A stretch of DNA of 64,000 nt from Blastococcus sp. TBT05-19. Its GTDB lineage: Bacteria > Actinomycetota > Actinomycetes > Mycobacteriales > Geodermatophilaceae. Of this stretch, positions 39,934 through 48,921 are shown one piece after another. The stretch lies in assembly GCF_003319095.1 (NCBI RefSeq), contig NZ_QOHI01000004.1, positions 1 through 64,000 on the forward strand. Direction: 5' to 3'. The number at the start of each line of letters is the position of its first letter. Position 1 is the stretch's first letter. The position numbers were made by a program, and so were the translations under genes. The notes under the pieces were generated by a model. That model saw nothing but the letters and a program-made list of their open reading frames with translations. It was not told the DNA's origin and did no database searches.

Positions 39934-41574
39934 CCCACCCGCACCCGCCCGGCCTCCGCCGGGGGCGGCGCCCGGCACCGGCAGGAAGAACGAGACCTCC
40001 GTGCCCACCCCGTCCGGGCCCGGCCGCGACCGCCACCGGCCACCGGAGGCCAGCGCGCGGTCGCGCATCCCCACGACACCGGAGTGGCGGCGACCCGAGG
40101 GCGTCGCCGTCGTGCTGCCGACACCGACGCCGTCGTCGACGACGTGCACCGCCACGCCGCGGTCGGTGGCGTCGATCGTGACGGTGACGGTGCGCGCGCG
40201 GGCGTGCTTCCGGACGTTCACCAGGGCCTCCCGGGCGATGCGGTAGGCCGACACGCGCACCTGCTGGGGGAGGGGCGCCCCGCCCCGCTCCTCGACCGAC
40301 CACACGACGTCGGACTCGTCGAAGACCTGCGCCGACGCGTCCCGGAGCCCCTCGGCCAGGGACGCGTCGAGGACGGGGGTCTCCAGCTCGAACAGCAGGT
40401 GGCGCAGCCGCCCGCTGGCCCCGTGGATGGCGTCCAGCGCCGCCTCCACCGCGGGGAGCTCCTCCGGCGCCCGGTCGCGCAGCCGGTTGCGCAGCGAGCT
40501 GAGCCGCAGGTCGACGGCTGCGCAGGCCTGGATGGAGTCGTCGTGGACGTCGGCGGCGATGCGCGCGCGCTCGTCGTCCTGCGCCTCGACCAGGCGTTCG
40601 CTGAGCGCCCGCTCCCGGAGCCGGGTCAGGGTCCGCAGCTCGCGGAAGGTGAGCGCGGTCCGCCCGATCATGAGCACCCCGGCGCACAGCGCGGCGACGG
40701 AGGCGAACTGGTCGGCCTCCGGGGGGATGGCGTCGAAGAGCAGCGCGAGCACGGCGAGGCCGCAGACGCCGGGGAGGACCAGCACGGTGAGCCCCTCCAG
40801 GTCCACGCTGCGCGACTCCGCCGACCGCAGCGAGGCCACCGCGGCCAGGGCCAGCAGCACGCGGGCGATCAGCCAGCCGACGTCCACCGGCTCGCCGCCG
40901 ACGTAGCGGTCGGCCGCGACCAGGTACGCGTAGTAGGTGTCGGTCACGAAGAAGACCACGAAGGAGGCGCAGAGCAGCCACCAGGACCGTCCGGCGCCGG
41001 CGCCGAGGACGACCAGGGCGGCGACCGCCAGGGCCAGGAGCAGCAGGTCGGCGACCGGGTAGGCGGTGGTCAGCGTCGTGATGTCCTCCTCGCCCAGGGG
41101 CACCCGGGCGCCGGGGAGGTAGGTCTCGGCCAGGGCGGCGACGGTGAGGCTGGCGATGAGGCCGTCGAGCGACAGGCTGAAGGGCAGGCGCCGCGCCCGG
41201 TCGCGCAGCCGCAGGAAGAGCCCGACGCCGAGCAGGAGGTAGAAGGCCAGCCACCCGGCGTCCGCCCACGAGGGGCTGGGGATGGGGTCGAGGTGCTGGT
41301 AGTGGGCGAAGTACGTCGTGCTCGCCGCGAAGGCGGCGACCAGGCCGGCGGTCATGACCAGCCAGGCGGCCCGGTCCCGGCGGTCGGCCACGGTCCGGAG
41401 CGCCAGGACGGCGATGACGAGGGCGTCGACGGCCATGTTGAGCCACCAGTCGATGGCCGTGTCGTAGCCCGCGGGGCCGATCCCCGGGATCAGGGTGACG
41501 GCGTAGACGCCACCCAGGACCAGCATCGACCAGCAGGCGATCCGCATCAGCGGAGCGGCTCCGACGTGCGGCAC
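39757..41574 (-). CDS. Membrane sensor histidine kinase (NarL-cognate, HisKA_3 type)
   Basis: The 605-residue protein has an N-terminal membrane domain with about eight to nine helices (12-310), then a HisKA_3 dimerisation segment (DDERARIAADVHDDSIQACA, phospho-His about 344), and a HATPase domain (REALVNVRKHARA, VVDDGVGVG, HSGVVGMRDRALASGG). The catalytic domain ends near FFLPV. The frame continues for about 80 further residues, low-complexity then charged, antisense to the receiver gene. Start GTG 41574 has an AGGGAG site. It probably phosphorylates the NarL-type regulator and/or the lone receiver. Confidence 0.88.
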   Translation of the reverse strand: MPHVGAAPLMRIACWSMLVLGGVYAVTLIPGIGPAGYDTAIDWWLNMAVDALVIAVLALRTVADRRDRAAWLVMTAGLVAAFAASTTYFAHYQHLDPIPSPSWADAGWLAFYLLLGVGLFLRLRDRARRLPFSLSLDGLIASLTVAALAETYLPGARVPLGEEDITTLTTAYPVADLLLLALAVAALVVLGAGAGRSWWLLCASFVVFFVTDTYYAYLVAADRYVGGEPVDVGWLIARVLLALAAVASLRSAESRSVDLEGLTVLVLPGVCGLAVLALLFDAIPPEADQFASVAALCAGVLMIGRTALTFRELRTLTRLRERALSERLVEAQDDERARIAADVHDDSIQACAAVDLRLSSLRNRLRDRAPEELPAVEAALDAIHGASGRLRHLLFELETPVLDASLAEGLRDASAQVFDESDVVWSVEERGGAPLPQQVRVSAYRIAREALVNVRKHARARTVTVTIDATDRGVAVHVVDDGVGVGSTTATPSGRRHSGVVGMRDRALASGGRWRSRPGPDGVGTEVSFFLPVPGAAPGGGRAGAGGSAGEQRPEEVRRAGHADHELPTHASAQHHGEVAAAPLEQVAGAPRGDQARPGGGVRLS

Positions 41575-41785
41575 GGCGTCTCCCTGCTGCCGGTCGGCCG
41601 GTCCCTCCGGAGGACGCCGGCGGGACCGGCCGCAGTGCTCACGGGCTGGCGCCCCGAGCGTCCCACAGGCGGTGCCCGCGCGGGTCGCGCCGGGGAACCG
41701 CCCCGTCCGTTCCCAGGACCCTTGATCGGGGTCGCCCCGAGGGGCAGGCTGTGAGCCAGGTCACGATCGCGTCCGGGAGGTCGCC

Positions 41786-41986
41786 GTGGAAGCTCATGCC
41801 GGGGATCGCATCGTCGTGCGCTCCACCCACCAGGGAGAGCCCGAGCGGATCGGCGAGGTCGTCGGGTGCACCGAACCCGGCGGCGCACCGCCCTACCGCG
41901 TGCGCTGGCAGCCCGACGGGCACGAAGGCCTCTTCTACCCGGCCGGCACCGCCACGGTGCTCCGTGCCGGGACCGCGCGCGGCTGA
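41786..41986 (+). CDS. DUF1918 small protein
   Basis: The 66-residue protein matches the DUF1918 family, an SH3-like barrel common in actinobacteria: HAGDRIVVRSTHQGEPERIG, EVVG, PPYRVRWQPDGHEGLFYP. Its role is unknown. The GTG at 41786 has GGGAGG 6 nt upstream. It lies 12 nt before the EF-G-like gene. The 211-nt region 41575-41785 upstream contains the divergent promoters and no gene. Confidence 0.85.
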   Translation: MEAHAGDRIVVRSTHQGEPERIGEVVGCTEPGGAPPYRVRWQPDGHEGLFYPAGTATVLRAGTARG

Positions 41987-41998
41987 GGACCCGGGACC

Positions 41999-44071
41999 GT
42001 GGCGAGGGACACCGGGACGGCGCCGGCCCCGCGGCCGGCCGCGCACGTGCGCAACGTGGCCCTGGTCGGTCACGCCGGAGCGGGCAAGACGACGCTCGCC
42101 GAAGCGCTGCTCGCCGCCACCGGGGCGGTGACCCGTGCCGGGCGCGTGGAGGACGGCACGACCTGCCTGGACACCGAGGCCGTCGAGGTCCGCCAGCAGC
42201 GCTCGGTCTCCCTCGGCGTCGCCACGGTCGAGCACGCCGGCACCCGGATCACGCTGCTGGACACCCCGGGGTCGCCGGACTTCGTGGGCGAGGTGCGGGC
42301 CGGGCTGCGGGCGGCGGACTCCGCGCTCTTCGTCGTCTCCGCGGTCAACGGCGTCGACGCCGCCACGGTCCAGCTGTGGGAGGAGTGCGCGGCGGTCGGC
42401 ATGCCGCGCGCCGTCGTCGTCACCCAGATCGACCGGGCGCGCGCCGACGTCGACGAGGCCGTGCGGCTGGCCCAGCTGATGCTGGGGGAGGGGGTCTACC
42501 CCCTGCACCTGGTCGACCGGGGCGCCGACGGCGCGGCACGCGGGCTGCAGTCGCTCCTGGAGCCCGGCAGCGTCGGCGGAGCGGTGCAGGACGCCGACCG
42601 CCTCCGCGCCGAGCTCATCGAGGGCATCATCGGCGAGAGCGAGGACGAGACGCTCATGGAGCGCTACCTCGCCGGCGACGAGCTGGCGGTGGCCGACCTC
42701 GTCGCCGATCTGGAGACCGCCGTCGCCCGGGGGCACTTCCACCCGGTGCTGTGCGCCGCGCCGCTCACCGGCGTCGGCGTACCCGAGCTGCTGGACCTGC
42801 TCGTCGCCGCGTTCCCGTGCCCGACCGAGCACGGCTGCCCGCAGGTGACCCGGCCCGACGGATCCGCCGCCCCGGCGCTCGCCTGCGACCCCGACGGCCC
42901 GCTGGTCGCCGAGGTGGTCAAGACGACGACCGACCCCTACGTCGGCCGCGTCTCCCTGGTCCGCGTCTTCTCCGGCACCCTGCGCCCCGACGTCGCGGTG
43001 CACGTGTCCGGGCACGGGCTCGCCGACCGGGGACACCCCGACCACGACGCCGACGAGCGGATCGGCGTGCTCACCTCGCCCCTGGGTGCGGCGCTGCGAC
43101 CGGTCAGCCACTGCCCGGCCGGCGACATCTGCGCCGTCGCCCGGCTGGCCACCGCGGAGACCGGCGACACCCTCAGCTCGCCCGACGACCCGCGGCTGGT
43201 GCCGCCGTGGGACCTCCCGGTGCCCCAGCTCCCGGTGGCGGTCGAGGCCGCGTCGCACGCCGACGAGGACCGGATGGCCACCGCGCTGTCCCGGCTGGTC
43301 GCCGAGGACCCGACCGTCCGGCTGGAGCGCCGCGCGGACACCGGCCAGCTGATCCTCTGGTGCGTCGGGGACGGGCACGCCGAGGTGCTGCTCGACCGGC
43401 TCCGGACCCGCCACGGCGTCGCCGTGGTCGCGGTGCCGGTGCGGGTGCCGCTGGTCGAGACGCTGTGCGGGCCGGCCCGGGTGACCGGCCGGCACGTGAA
43501 GCAGTCCGGTGGGCACGGCCAGTACGCGGTCGTCGTCGTGGAGGGCGAGCCGGGCCCGGTGGGCTCGGGCATCGTCTTCGACCAGCGGATCGTCGGCGGC
43601 ACCGTCCCGGTCCAGTACCACTCGAGCGTGGAGAAGGGGATCCGCGCGCAGGCGGAGCGCGGCGTGCACGGTGACCGGCCGGTCGTCGACATCCGCGTCA
43701 CGCTGGTCGACGGGAAGGCGCACAGCGTGGACTCCTCGGATGCGGCGTTCCAGTCCGCGGGGGCACTCGCCCTGCGCGAGCTCGTCGCGGCCGTGGGGAC
43801 CCAGGTGCTCGAGCCGTGGTGCGAGATCGAGGTGCGGGTCCCGGCGGAGTTCGTCGGGGCGGTCATGAGCGACCTCTCGTCCCGCCGCGCCCGGGTGACC
43901 GGCAGCGAGGCCGACCCCGAACGGGACAGGGCCACCGTGCGGGCCGAGGTGCCGGAGGTGGAGCTGCTCGGCTATCCCGGGGTGCTGCGCTCGGTCACCC
44001 ACGGCACGGCGACCTTCGACCGGCGGCCCCTCCGCTACGAGCCGGCCCCGGCGGCTCTGACCCCCGCCTGA
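41999..44071 (+). CDS. Elongation factor G-like GTPase (EF-G2 type)
   Basis: The 690-residue protein has the EF-G architecture. Its P-loop is VGHAGAGKTTLAEALLAATG, G3 is LLDTPGSPDFVGEVRAGLRA, G4 is TQID in place of NKxD, and domains II-V end in VTHGTATFDRRPLRYEP. These changes match the actinobacterial EF-G-like group (M. tuberculosis Rv0120c), which is separate from the translocase encoded near rpsL. The true function is unsettled. The start is GTG at 41999. A GC-rich hairpin follows. Confidence 0.9.
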   Translation: MARDTGTAPAPRPAAHVRNVALVGHAGAGKTTLAEALLAATGAVTRAGRVEDGTTCLDTEAVEVRQQRSVSLGVATVEHAGTRITLLDTPGSPDFVGEVRAGLRAADSALFVVSAVNGVDAATVQLWEECAAVGMPRAVVVTQIDRARADVDEAVRLAQLMLGEGVYPLHLVDRGADGAARGLQSLLEPGSVGGAVQDADRLRAELIEGIIGESEDETLMERYLAGDELAVADLVADLETAVARGHFHPVLCAAPLTGVGVPELLDLLVAAFPCPTEHGCPQVTRPDGSAAPALACDPDGPLVAEVVKTTTDPYVGRVSLVRVFSGTLRPDVAVHVSGHGLADRGHPDHDADERIGVLTSPLGAALRPVSHCPAGDICAVARLATAETGDTLSSPDDPRLVPPWDLPVPQLPVAVEAASHADEDRMATALSRLVAEDPTVRLERRADTGQLILWCVGDGHAEVLLDRLRTRHGVAVVAVPVRVPLVETLCGPARVTGRHVKQSGGHGQYAVVVVEGEPGPVGSGIVFDQRIVGGTVPVQYHSSVEKGIRAQAERGVHGDRPVVDIRVTLVDGKAHSVDSSDAAFQSAGALALRELVAAVGTQVLEPWCEIEVRVPAEFVGAVMSDLSSRRARVTGSEADPERDRATVRAEVPEVELLGYPGVLRSVTHGTATFDRRPLRYEPAPAALTPA

Positions 44072-44077
44072 CCGGTC

Positions 44078-44130
44078 GGCCCCCGGCAGGGACCCGCCAC
44101 GAGCATGCGAGTGGTGGGGGGCCGGGGGTC
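44078..44130 (+). terminator. Hairpin downstream of the EF-G-like gene
   Basis: CCCCCGGC (44080-44087) pairs with GCCGGGGG (44121-44128), and an inner CCAC/GTGG stem can form. It lies between the EF-G-like stop and the TAGCCT -10 box (about 44138) of the pgsA operon, so it probably separates the two transcription units. No T tract. Confidence 0.5.
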
Positions 44131-44174
44131 CTTCCACTAGCCTCGGGAGCGGTGGTGCAGGGGCTGGAGGGATC

Positions 44175-44834
44175 GTGACGTCGTCCAACGGGCAGTCGGC
44201 GCTCCCGGTCGTACCTGGCGCCGGCTCGGGACGCCCCCGGGTCGGGAACCGCGAGGACCTGCCCGACCGCATCTGGACCGTCCCGAACGCCCTGTCGGTG
44301 CTGCGGCTGCTCGGCGTGCCGCTCTTCCTGTGGCTCCTGCTGGGGCCCGAGGAGGACCTCTGGGCGATGGTCGTGCTGATGGCCGCGGGCATCTCCGACT
44401 GGGCCGACGGCAAGCTGGCCCGCTGGCTGGACCAGGGGAGCCGGCTCGGCGCCCTGCTCGACCCGGCGGCCGACCGGCTCTACATCGTCTGCACGCTGGT
44501 CGCCCTGGCCCTCCGGGAGTTCGTCCCGGTGTGGCTCGTGGCCCTGCTGGTGGGCCGGGAGCTGGTCCTGGGCGTGATGCTGCTGATCCTGCGGGCCCAC
44601 GGCTACCCGCCGCTGCAGGTCCACTACCTGGGCAAGGCCGCCACGTTCCTGCTGCTCTACGCGTTCCCGGGGCTGCTGCTCGCCGACGGCGACGGCTGGC
44701 TGGCCGCGATCGCCGAGCCCTTCGCCTGGGCCTTCACCATCTGGGGGACGGCGCTCTACCTGCTGGCTGGCGTCCTGTACGTCGTGCAGGTGGTCGGGAT
44801 CGTCGCCCGCGACCGGGCGACGAGCCGGGCGTGA
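44175..44834 (+). CDS. pgsA: CDP-alcohol phosphatidyltransferase (PgsA-like)
   Basis: The 219-residue membrane enzyme has the full CDP-alcohol motif in SDWADGKLARWLDQGSRLGA followed by LLDPAADR, with all Asp and Gly positions present. About five to six helices are visible. It likely makes phosphatidylglycerophosphate or a related phospholipid (M. tuberculosis PgsA2, Rv1822, is the positional counterpart). GTG at 44175 follows ggctggaggg; a TAGCCT -10 box lies near 44138. It overlaps the next gene by 4 nt. Confidence 0.88.
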   Translation: MTSSNGQSALPVVPGAGSGRPRVGNREDLPDRIWTVPNALSVLRLLGVPLFLWLLLGPEEDLWAMVVLMAAGISDWADGKLARWLDQGSRLGALLDPAADRLYIVCTLVALALREFVPVWLVALLVGRELVLGVMLLILRAHGYPPLQVHYLGKAATFLLLYAFPGLLLADGDGWLAAIAEPFAWAFTIWGTALYLLAGVLYVVQVVGIVARDRATSRA

Positions 44835-45733
44835 CCGGCAGCCGGCGGCCGGGCGGGGTCCGGTCCCTGGGCGCTTCCCTGCTCGACGACGTGCTCGCCG
44901 AGACCCTCGATCCCGCCTACGCCCAGGCCGCCGCGGCCCGCGCCGCGCGCGAGGAGCCCGCCCGCCCGCGACGCCGGGGGCAGGTGCTCGTGGCCCTCAC
45001 CATGGCGGTCGCCGGGCTGCTGATCGCTGTCACCTACAACCAGGCGGCGGCCAAGGAGCAGGGCCGGCAGGAGATCCGCACCGCCCTGGTGCGCGACATC
45101 CAGGACGAGTCGGCCCTCAGCGACGAGCTCACCGCCCAGCTCGAGGACCTCCGGGCCGAGGTCGGCCGCACCAGCGACGACCTGCTCGCCGCCACCGCCG
45201 TCGGCCAGCGGGCGCTGGACGCGCTGGCCCGCGCCGAGCAGGGCACCGCCGCCGTGGCCGTCACCGGGCCGGGGCTGCTGGTCACCCTGGCCAACGCGGA
45301 CGCCGACGCCGACGACGACCCGGTCGGCGGCTCCTCGGGCGCCAGCGGCGAGCGGGTGCAGGACGGCGACCTGCAGAAGGTGGTCAACGCCCTGTGGGCG
45401 TCCGGCGCCGAGGCGGTCAGCATCAACGGCCAGCGGCTGGGCCCCACCAGCGCCATCCGGTTCGCCGGCGAGGCGGTGCTGGTCGACTTCCGGCCGGTCA
45501 CCAACCCCTACGAGATCAGCGCCATCGGCGAGCCCGACGAGCTCGCCGCGGCGTTCCTGCTCGATCCCGAGGTGCGGTCGGTGGCGTGGGTGTCGAAGAA
45601 CTACGGCCTGCGCTTCGACTTCGCCAAGGAGGACGAGCTGTCCCTGCCCGCGGCCAGCCCGCCCGAGCTCCGCTTCGCCGAACCGCTCGGCAACCGCCGG
45701 GACCCCGGCGCCGACCCCTCACCCGGAGGCTGA
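44831..45733 (+). CDS. DUF881 family membrane-anchored protein
   Basis: The 300-residue protein has a cytoplasmic basic N-terminus, one membrane helix (about 54-75, VLVALTMAVAGLLIAVTYNQ), a coiled coil (about 85-135), and the DUF881 extracytoplasmic domain. Typical pieces are VAVTGPGLLVTLANADA, LQKVVNALWASGAEAVSING and NPYEISAIGEPDELAAAFL. Function unknown; it matches Rv1823 in position. With sbp and a second DUF881 protein it forms a conserved cassette, and co-operation at the membrane is inferred. Confidence 0.88.
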   Translation: MTGSRRPGGVRSLGASLLDDVLAETLDPAYAQAAAARAAREEPARPRRRGQVLVALTMAVAGLLIAVTYNQAAAKEQGRQEIRTALVRDIQDESALSDELTAQLEDLRAEVGRTSDDLLAATAVGQRALDALARAEQGTAAVAVTGPGLLVTLANADADADDDPVGGSSGASGERVQDGDLQKVVNALWASGAEAVSINGQRLGPTSAIRFAGEAVLVDFRPVTNPYEISAIGEPDELAAAFLLDPEVRSVAWVSKNYGLRFDFAKEDELSLPAASPPELRFAEPLGNRRDPGADPSPGG

Positions 45734-45737
45734 CCCC

Positions 45738-46070
45738 GTGATCCCGATCCTCGGACTCGCGGCGGGCATCCTCCTCGGGCTGCTCGTCGACCCGACGGTG
45801 CCGCTGTGGCTGCAGCCCTACCTGCCGATCGCCGTCGTCGCCGCCCTGGACGCCGTCTTCGGCGGGTTCCGCGCCCGCCTCGACGGCATCTTCGACGCCA
45901 AGGTCTTCGTCATCTCGTTCGTGTCGAACGTCGTGGTGGCCGCGCTCATCGTCTTCCTGGGCGACCAGCTCGGCGTCGGCGCGCAGCTGTCGACGGCGGT
46001 CGTCGTGGTCCTGGGCATCCGCATCTTCGGCAACGCCGCGGCCATCCGGCGGCACGTCTTCCGCGCATGA
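45738..46070 (+). CDS. sbp: Small basic protein (DUF1290 family)
   Basis: A 110-residue three-helix membrane protein: IPILGLAAGILLGLLVDPTV at the start, the conserved YLPIAVVAALDAVFGGFRAR, then FDAKVFVISFVSNVVVAALI. B. subtilis Sbp is encoded next to divisome genes, and the mycobacterial counterpart is Rv1824. The biochemical role is unknown. It starts at GTG 45738, 4 nt after the DUF881 stop, and overlaps the second DUF881 gene by 4 nt (ATGA). Confidence 0.9.
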   Translation: MIPILGLAAGILLGLLVDPTVPLWLQPYLPIAVVAALDAVFGGFRARLDGIFDAKVFVISFVSNVVVAALIVFLGDQLGVGAQLSTAVVVVLGIRIFGNAAAIRRHVFRA

Positions 46071-46852
46071 CCGAGCAGGAGGCGGCCGGCCCCACCCCGC
46101 CGGCGGAGCCGGCCGCCGACGAGCCCCGGCAGATCCCGGCCGCCGGGCGTGGCGGGGGACGCCGGCGGCGCGACCTGGTCGCCGCGGCGCTCATCGGCGT
46201 CCTCACCCTCGTCCTCGGCTTCGCCCTGGCCGTGCAGGTCCGCAACGCCGACGAGGCCCAGGTGCTGGCCGGCGCCCGCGAGGAGGACCTCGTGCGGATC
46301 CTCGACGAGCTGAACTCGCGGGAGGACCGGCTGCGTGCCCAGATCGCCGAGCAGCGGACCGCGCTGCAGGAGCTCTCCGGCTCCGGCAGCCGCACCGGCA
46401 CCGCGCTCCAGGAGGCCCGCGGCCAGGCCGAGGCGCTGGGCATCCTCAACGGCACCCTCCCGGCGCAGGGCCCGGGCATCACCCTGACCGTCCGGGACCC
46501 CTCCGCCGAGGTCCGCGTGCAGGACCTGCTCGACGTCATCCAGGAGTTGCGCGGCGCCGGGGCCGAGACCATGCAGGTCGACGGCGTCCGGATCGGGCTC
46601 TCCACCGCCGTCACCGGCACGGCCGGCGGCCTCCGAGTCGACGGCACCTCGCTGAGCGAGCCCTACGAGTTCCTGGTGATCGGCGACCCGCAGGGCATCG
46701 AGACGGCGATGAACATCCCGGGCGGTGTGGTGCAGGCCATCGGCAACCGCGGGGGCAGCGTCACCATCGAGCAGTCGCAGCTGCTGGAGGTGGACGCGTT
46801 GCGGCCCCTGGACCGGCCTCAATACGCTGCCCCGGACGACGGCGGTCGATGA
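46067..46852 (+). CDS. DUF881 family membrane-anchored protein, second copy
   Basis: The 261-residue paralogue of the gene two positions upstream has a Pro-rich cytoplasmic N-terminus, one membrane helix (about 38-58), a coiled coil (about 68-115), and the DUF881 domain ([58 protein letters not shown]). It matches Rv1825. Two related anchors flanking Sbp suggest a heteromeric complex. Confidence 0.88.
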   Translation: MTEQEAAGPTPPAEPAADEPRQIPAAGRGGGRRRRDLVAAALIGVLTLVLGFALAVQVRNADEAQVLAGAREEDLVRILDELNSREDRLRAQIAEQRTALQELSGSGSRTGTALQEARGQAEALGILNGTLPAQGPGITLTVRDPSAEVRVQDLLDVIQELRGAGAETMQVDGVRIGLSTAVTGTAGGLRVDGTSLSEPYEFLVIGDPQGIETAMNIPGGVVQAIGNRGGSVTIEQSQLLEVDALRPLDRPQYAAPDDGGR

Positions 46853-46892
46853 ACGCCGCGCCGTCCCCTCACGATCTGGAGACGACCACCGC

Positions 46893-47297
46893 ATGAGCAC
46901 GCCCGACGACCGCCGCTACACCGACCAGCACGAGTGGGCGCTGGTGCAGGGGACCGACGGCACCTCCACCGTCGTCCGGATCGGCATCACCGACCACGCC
47001 CAGGACGCCCTGGGGGACATCGTGTTCGTGCAGCTGCCCGACGTGGGCGCCGAGGTGGACCCCGGGACGGCGATCGGCGAGGTCGAGTCGACCAAGTCGG
47101 TGTCGGACTTCTACGCGCCCGTGGCCGGTGTCGTGGCCGCGGTGAACGAGCGGCTCGCCGACGCGCCCGAGACGATCAACAGCGATCCATACGGCGAGGG
47201 GTGGCTGCTGGACATCGCGGTGCCGGGGGAGGGCGGGGACCCGGTGGGTCAGCTGCTCGACGCCGCCGCCTACCAGGCGCTGGTCGAGGGCTCGTGA
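46893..47297 (+). CDS. gcvH: Glycine cleavage system H protein
   Basis: The 134-residue lipoyl carrier shuttles the aminomethyl group from GcvP to GcvT. The lipoylated Lys lies in [24 protein letters not shown] and [18 protein letters not shown] are typical. Start ATG 46893 has GGAG upstream. It is separate from gcvP (50456) and gcvT is not in the window. The 264-nt gap after it (47298-47561) contains no gene; a near-symmetric GGTTGACC / GGTCGACC element lies about 47404-47423 and could be part of the garA promoter. Confidence 0.95.
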   Translation: MSTPDDRRYTDQHEWALVQGTDGTSTVVRIGITDHAQDALGDIVFVQLPDVGAEVDPGTAIGEVESTKSVSDFYAPVAGVVAAVNERLADAPETINSDPYGEGWLLDIAVPGEGGDPVGQLLDAAAYQALVEGS

Positions 47298-47561
47298 CCG
47301 GCCCGCCGGGAGGCTGACTCCCGGCATGGATCACTATGATCGCGTCGGGACGAGAGCTCGGGGGGTTCCCTCCGCGAGACCCGCTCGTCCCACCCTGCAC
47401 ATCAGGTTGACCCTCGGGTCGACCGACTGGTTCCATGACCAACGGTCCGCCGCCCACAGCGGTGGCCGACCCGCGACGGGCTGACCGGCCCGTCGTCAGC
47501 CGGCCGCCCGCGGCCCGTTCCGAGGCCCGCGGCGGGCCCCTCGCACCGGAGGAGACGCAAC

Positions 47562-48077
47562 GTGCACTGCACTCGATGTGGCCACGAGAACCCCGAGGGC
47601 AGTCGCTTCTGCGCGCAGTGCGGTGCGGCCCTGGCCGCCGAGCGCGTCGGCGACGCGACCAGCGTGATCCCGAAGGTCGGCGGCGAGGACTCGGCCGAGC
47701 AGCCCGAGACCGGCGAGGCCGCGGACGTGCACGCCGGCGCCGTCGAGTCGCTGCCCGCGGGCTCCGCCCTGCTGGTGGTCAAGCGCGGCCCGAACGCCGG
47801 CAGCCGGTTCCTGCTCGACCAGGACGTCACCACGGCCGGCCGGCACCCCGACAGCGACATCTTCCTCGACGACGTCACGGTCAGCCGCCGGCACGTCGAG
47901 TTCCACCGCGAGGGCGCCGGCTTCTCGGTGCACGACGTCGGCAGCCTGAACGGCACCTACGTCAACCGCGAGCCGGTCGACGTGGCGAACCTGGCGGGCG
48001 GTGACGAGGTGCAGATCGGCAAGTTCCGGCTCGTGTACCTCACCGGCCCGCGCACCGGCGAGCCGGCCGCTCGCTAG
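47562..48077 (+). CDS. garA: FHA-domain regulator GarA with N-terminal zinc ribbon
   Basis: The 171-residue protein has a FHA domain (about 65-160) nearly identical to mycobacterial GarA: LVVKRGPNAGSRFLLDQ, GRHPDSDIFLDDVTVSRRHV, DVGSLNGTYVNREPVD. GarA controls 2-oxoglutarate metabolism and is switched by serine/threonine kinases. The N-terminus is unusual: CTRCGHENPEGSRFCAQCG forms a four-Cys zinc ribbon. The usual ETTSVF phospho-motif is reduced to DATSVI, with a single Thr (Thr33). GTG 47562 has a GGAGGAG site. It is followed by ftsR with a 1-nt overlap. Confidence 0.92.
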   Translation: MHCTRCGHENPEGSRFCAQCGAALAAERVGDATSVIPKVGGEDSAEQPETGEAADVHAGAVESLPAGSALLVVKRGPNAGSRFLLDQDVTTAGRHPDSDIFLDDVTVSRRHVEFHREGAGFSVHDVGSLNGTYVNREPVDVANLAGGDEVQIGKFRLVYLTGPRTGEPAAR

Positions 48078-48805
48078 TGGGCACCCCCGAGCGCGACCGC
48101 GCGCTCGGGGACGCCGCCGACCAGCACACGCCACGCCTGACCATCGGTGAGGTGCTGGCTGTTCTTCGCGACGACTTCCCCGACGTGACGATCAGCAAGA
48201 TCCGCTACCTGGAGTCCGAGGACCTGGTCCACCCGCAGCGCACGCCGTCGGGGTACCGCAAGTTCTCCCGGGCCGACGTGAGCCGGCTGCGCTACGTCCT
48301 GACGGCGCAGCGGGACCACTACCTGCCGCTGCGGGTCATCAAGGACCACCTCGACGCGCTGGACCGCGGCGAGCCGCTCCCCGGCACCGGTGGAGCGGCC
48401 CCGCTGCCCCCGGCGTCGACGGCCGACGGCGAGGAGGCTCCGCTCACCCCGGAGCAGTTCGCCCGGGCCGCTGGCCTCGAGCCCGACCAGCTGGCCGACT
48501 GCGTGCAGTTCGGCCTGCTGTCCACCGACGCCGAGGGGCGGCACCCGGCCGGCGACCTGCCGATCGCGCGGGCCGCCGCAGGGCTGGCGCGGCACGGGAT
48601 CGAGCCGCGGCACCTGCGGGTCTACCGCAGCGCCGTGGAGCGCGAGGCCGGTCTCGTGGAGCAGCTCGTCGCGCCGGTCCTCCGGGCCCGCTCCGAGGAG
48701 GCGCGCGCCCGCGCGACTGAGAAGCTGGGGGAGCTGGCGGCGCTGTCCGCGCAGTTGCACACGGCATTGCTCGAGACGCGCCTCCGGGACCTCCTGCGGC
48801 CCTGA
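48077..48805 (+). CDS. ftsR: MerR-family regulator FtsR-like
   Basis: The 242-residue protein has a MerR-type HTH in LTIGEVLAVLRDDFPDVTIS then KIRYLESEDLVHPQRTPSGY and RKFSRADVSRLRYVL. A long C-terminal helical region follows. It corresponds to Rv1828 and corynebacterial FtsR, an activator of ftsZ. The downstream gene order (nuclease, second MerR, gcvP) supports the assignment. Start GTG 48077 uses the last base of the garA stop. Confidence 0.88.
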   Translation: MGTPERDRALGDAADQHTPRLTIGEVLAVLRDDFPDVTISKIRYLESEDLVHPQRTPSGYRKFSRADVSRLRYVLTAQRDHYLPLRVIKDHLDALDRGEPLPGTGGAAPLPPASTADGEEAPLTPEQFARAAGLEPDQLADCVQFGLLSTDAEGRHPAGDLPIARAAAGLARHGIEPRHLRVYRSAVEREAGLVEQLVAPVLRARSEEARARATEKLGELAALSAQLHTALLETRLRDLLRP

Positions 48806-48921
48806 CCGGGCGTACCGTGAGGACGTCGCCGTCCGAGCCCGACCGACGTCCCGACCCGTCACCGGCCGCCTGACCAGACCGTTCCGCCCGACCCCCCGGG
48901 CCGCAGCCGAGGAGCCGCACC

